The notes under the pieces were generated by a model. The model was not told where the DNA came from. It worked only from the letters and a program-made list of their open reading frames with translations, and searched no databases. A DNA stretch of 64,000 bases. Source: Luteimonas sp. RC10. Lineage in GTDB: Bacteria; Pseudomonadota; Gammaproteobacteria; Xanthomonadales; Xanthomonadaceae. The stretch lies in the NCBI RefSeq assembly GCF_014192745.1, contig NZ_JACHYJ010000001.1, forward strand, positions 599,634 through 663,633. Reading direction: 5' to 3'. This document shows, one piece after another, positions 63,528-64,000 of this stretch. Both the position numbers and the translations under genes were made by a program. How positions within the stretch are numbered: position 1 is the stretch's first letter; each line of letters opens with the position of its first letter.

Positions 63528-64000
63528 GCCCAGCCCCTTCCGATACCCACGCCATCGTCCGTATCGAGGTCTGGCTGGACGCCGCCGGCCTCGGTGGTGC
63601 GACGTTGGTCGGCCACCTGGCCCGTCTGCCTAGCCGGACCGGCGACACCATCCAGTTCCAGTACGTCGACGATTGGGTAGACGGCACCGCCCCGATCCGC
63701 AGCTTTGCGTTGGACCCACAGTTGCCGCTCCATCGCGGCCCGCATGTCGCGCGCGCAGGGGCCGGCACGCTGACCGCCGCATTCACTGATTGCTCGCCCG
63801 ATCGTTGGGGCAAACGTCTCATGGATCGGCGCGAGGTCATCGATGCCCGCGAACAGAATCGACGAGTGCGCGCACTGCGCCCGTGGGACTATCTGATCGG
63901 TACCCACGATGCTTCCCGGATGGGCGCATTGCGGCTGCGCGAAACCAACGGCCCATATCTGGACGATCGTGAGCTCAGTGCGCCGCCGATGACCGAGTTG
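63524..64000 (+). CDS. hipA: HipA-like kinase toxin, 3' truncated by window edge
   Basis: First 159 residues of a HipA family protein; the frame is open at the window end. The N-terminal HipA domain is visible: IVRIEVWLDAAGLGGATLVG, LPLHRGPHVARAGAGTL, FTDCSPDRWGKRLMDRREV and RALRPWDYLIGTHDASRMGA. The kinase domain lies outside. HipA phosphorylates glutamyl-tRNA synthetase (or related targets) and causes growth arrest until bound by HipB. Coupled to hipB by ATGA. Confidence 0.9.
   Translation, partial: MSPAPSDTHAIVRIEVWLDAAGLGGATLVGHLARLPSRTGDTIQFQYVDDWVDGTAPIRSFALDPQLPLHRGPHVARAGAGTLTAAFTDCSPDRWGKRLMDRREVIDAREQNRRVRALRPWDYLIGTHDASRMGALRLRETNGPYLDDRELSAPPMTEL

Overview
The window reads as chromosome of a high-GC gammaproteobacterium of the Xanthomonadaceae (Lysobacter/Luteimonas-like). 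This rests on strong G/C third-position bias, the argS-SPOR-yecA-like and ubiK-comM-glnB neighbourhoods, biosynthetic speA beside speE, and the style of the lipoproteins. There is no rRNA gene to fix the genus, and I found no tRNA or CRISPR array.

Layout. 1-5.2 kb: the 3' part of a trimeric autotransporter adhesin, a secreted subtilase, two tandem small paralogues, an AmiD-like amidase lipoprotein and a DUF6165 protein. 5.3-15 kb: a GH3 beta-glucosidase with a LacI-type operator, the NHEJ pair ku-ligD, an S9 peptidase lipoprotein and a DUF4349 lipoprotein. 15.0-23.0 kb: a visibly less GC-rich island (see below). 23.0-36.3 kb: housekeeping genes comM (frameshifted), ubiK, glnB, azlCD, speE, an M48 protease, speA, an SDR, and argS-SPOR-UPF0149. 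36.4-48.3 kb: a TSUP permease, folE, a DUF885 peptidase, a palindromic-repeat cluster, a beta-lactamase-like hydrolase, an Rrf2/FAD-oxidoreductase pair, a YgiB/YgiC-like pair, an orphan Phd/YefM antitoxin, a ClbS/DfsB protein, dbpA, a 30-residue membrane peptide and a SlyD-like FKBP. 48.6-64 kb: an Ala-rich protein, a PfoR-like permease, a barstar homologue, small envelope proteins, a LysR/SDR divergon, a TlpA-like thioredoxin, DUF3597, a TonB-like protein, DUF4272, a MocR/YczE divergon, a DUF2946 plus TonB-dependent copper receptor pair, and a hipBA module cut by the window edge.

The most interesting region is 15.0-23.0 kb, which looks like an undescribed RiPP-type peptide locus. A 65-residue peptide (core region AAWWDRFCGDSEQQLG) has its own promoter and hairpin. 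It is followed by a radical SAM/SPASM maturase with a PqqD-like N-terminal domain, an LpxL-like acyltransferase homologue lacking the expected histidine, and a single-TM periplasmic protein. A second, 49-residue peptide (tail ITCEVSRCDWL) has a promoter, strong ribosome-binding site and terminator of its own. It is followed by an unknown 229-residue protein, a second LpxL-like protein, a TraB/GumN protein and a second single-TM protein that shares a PWER motif with the first. Acyltransferase and TM proteins are thus present as diverged pairs, one member in each half. My inference is that the locus makes a radical-SAM-modified, possibly acylated peptide, with envelope proteins for export or immunity. 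On the comM side the island ends in a diverged, broken fragment of a second comM copy, which suggests acquisition by recombination at comM.

Smaller points of interest are operator-like palindromes at bglX, the LysR/SDR divergon, the Rrf2 gene, the Phd gene and hipBA; a perfect 21-bp hairpin at 49.15 kb of a type seen elsewhere with REP-associated transposases; and orphan antitoxin or immunity homologues (Phd/YefM, barstar) with no visible toxin partner.
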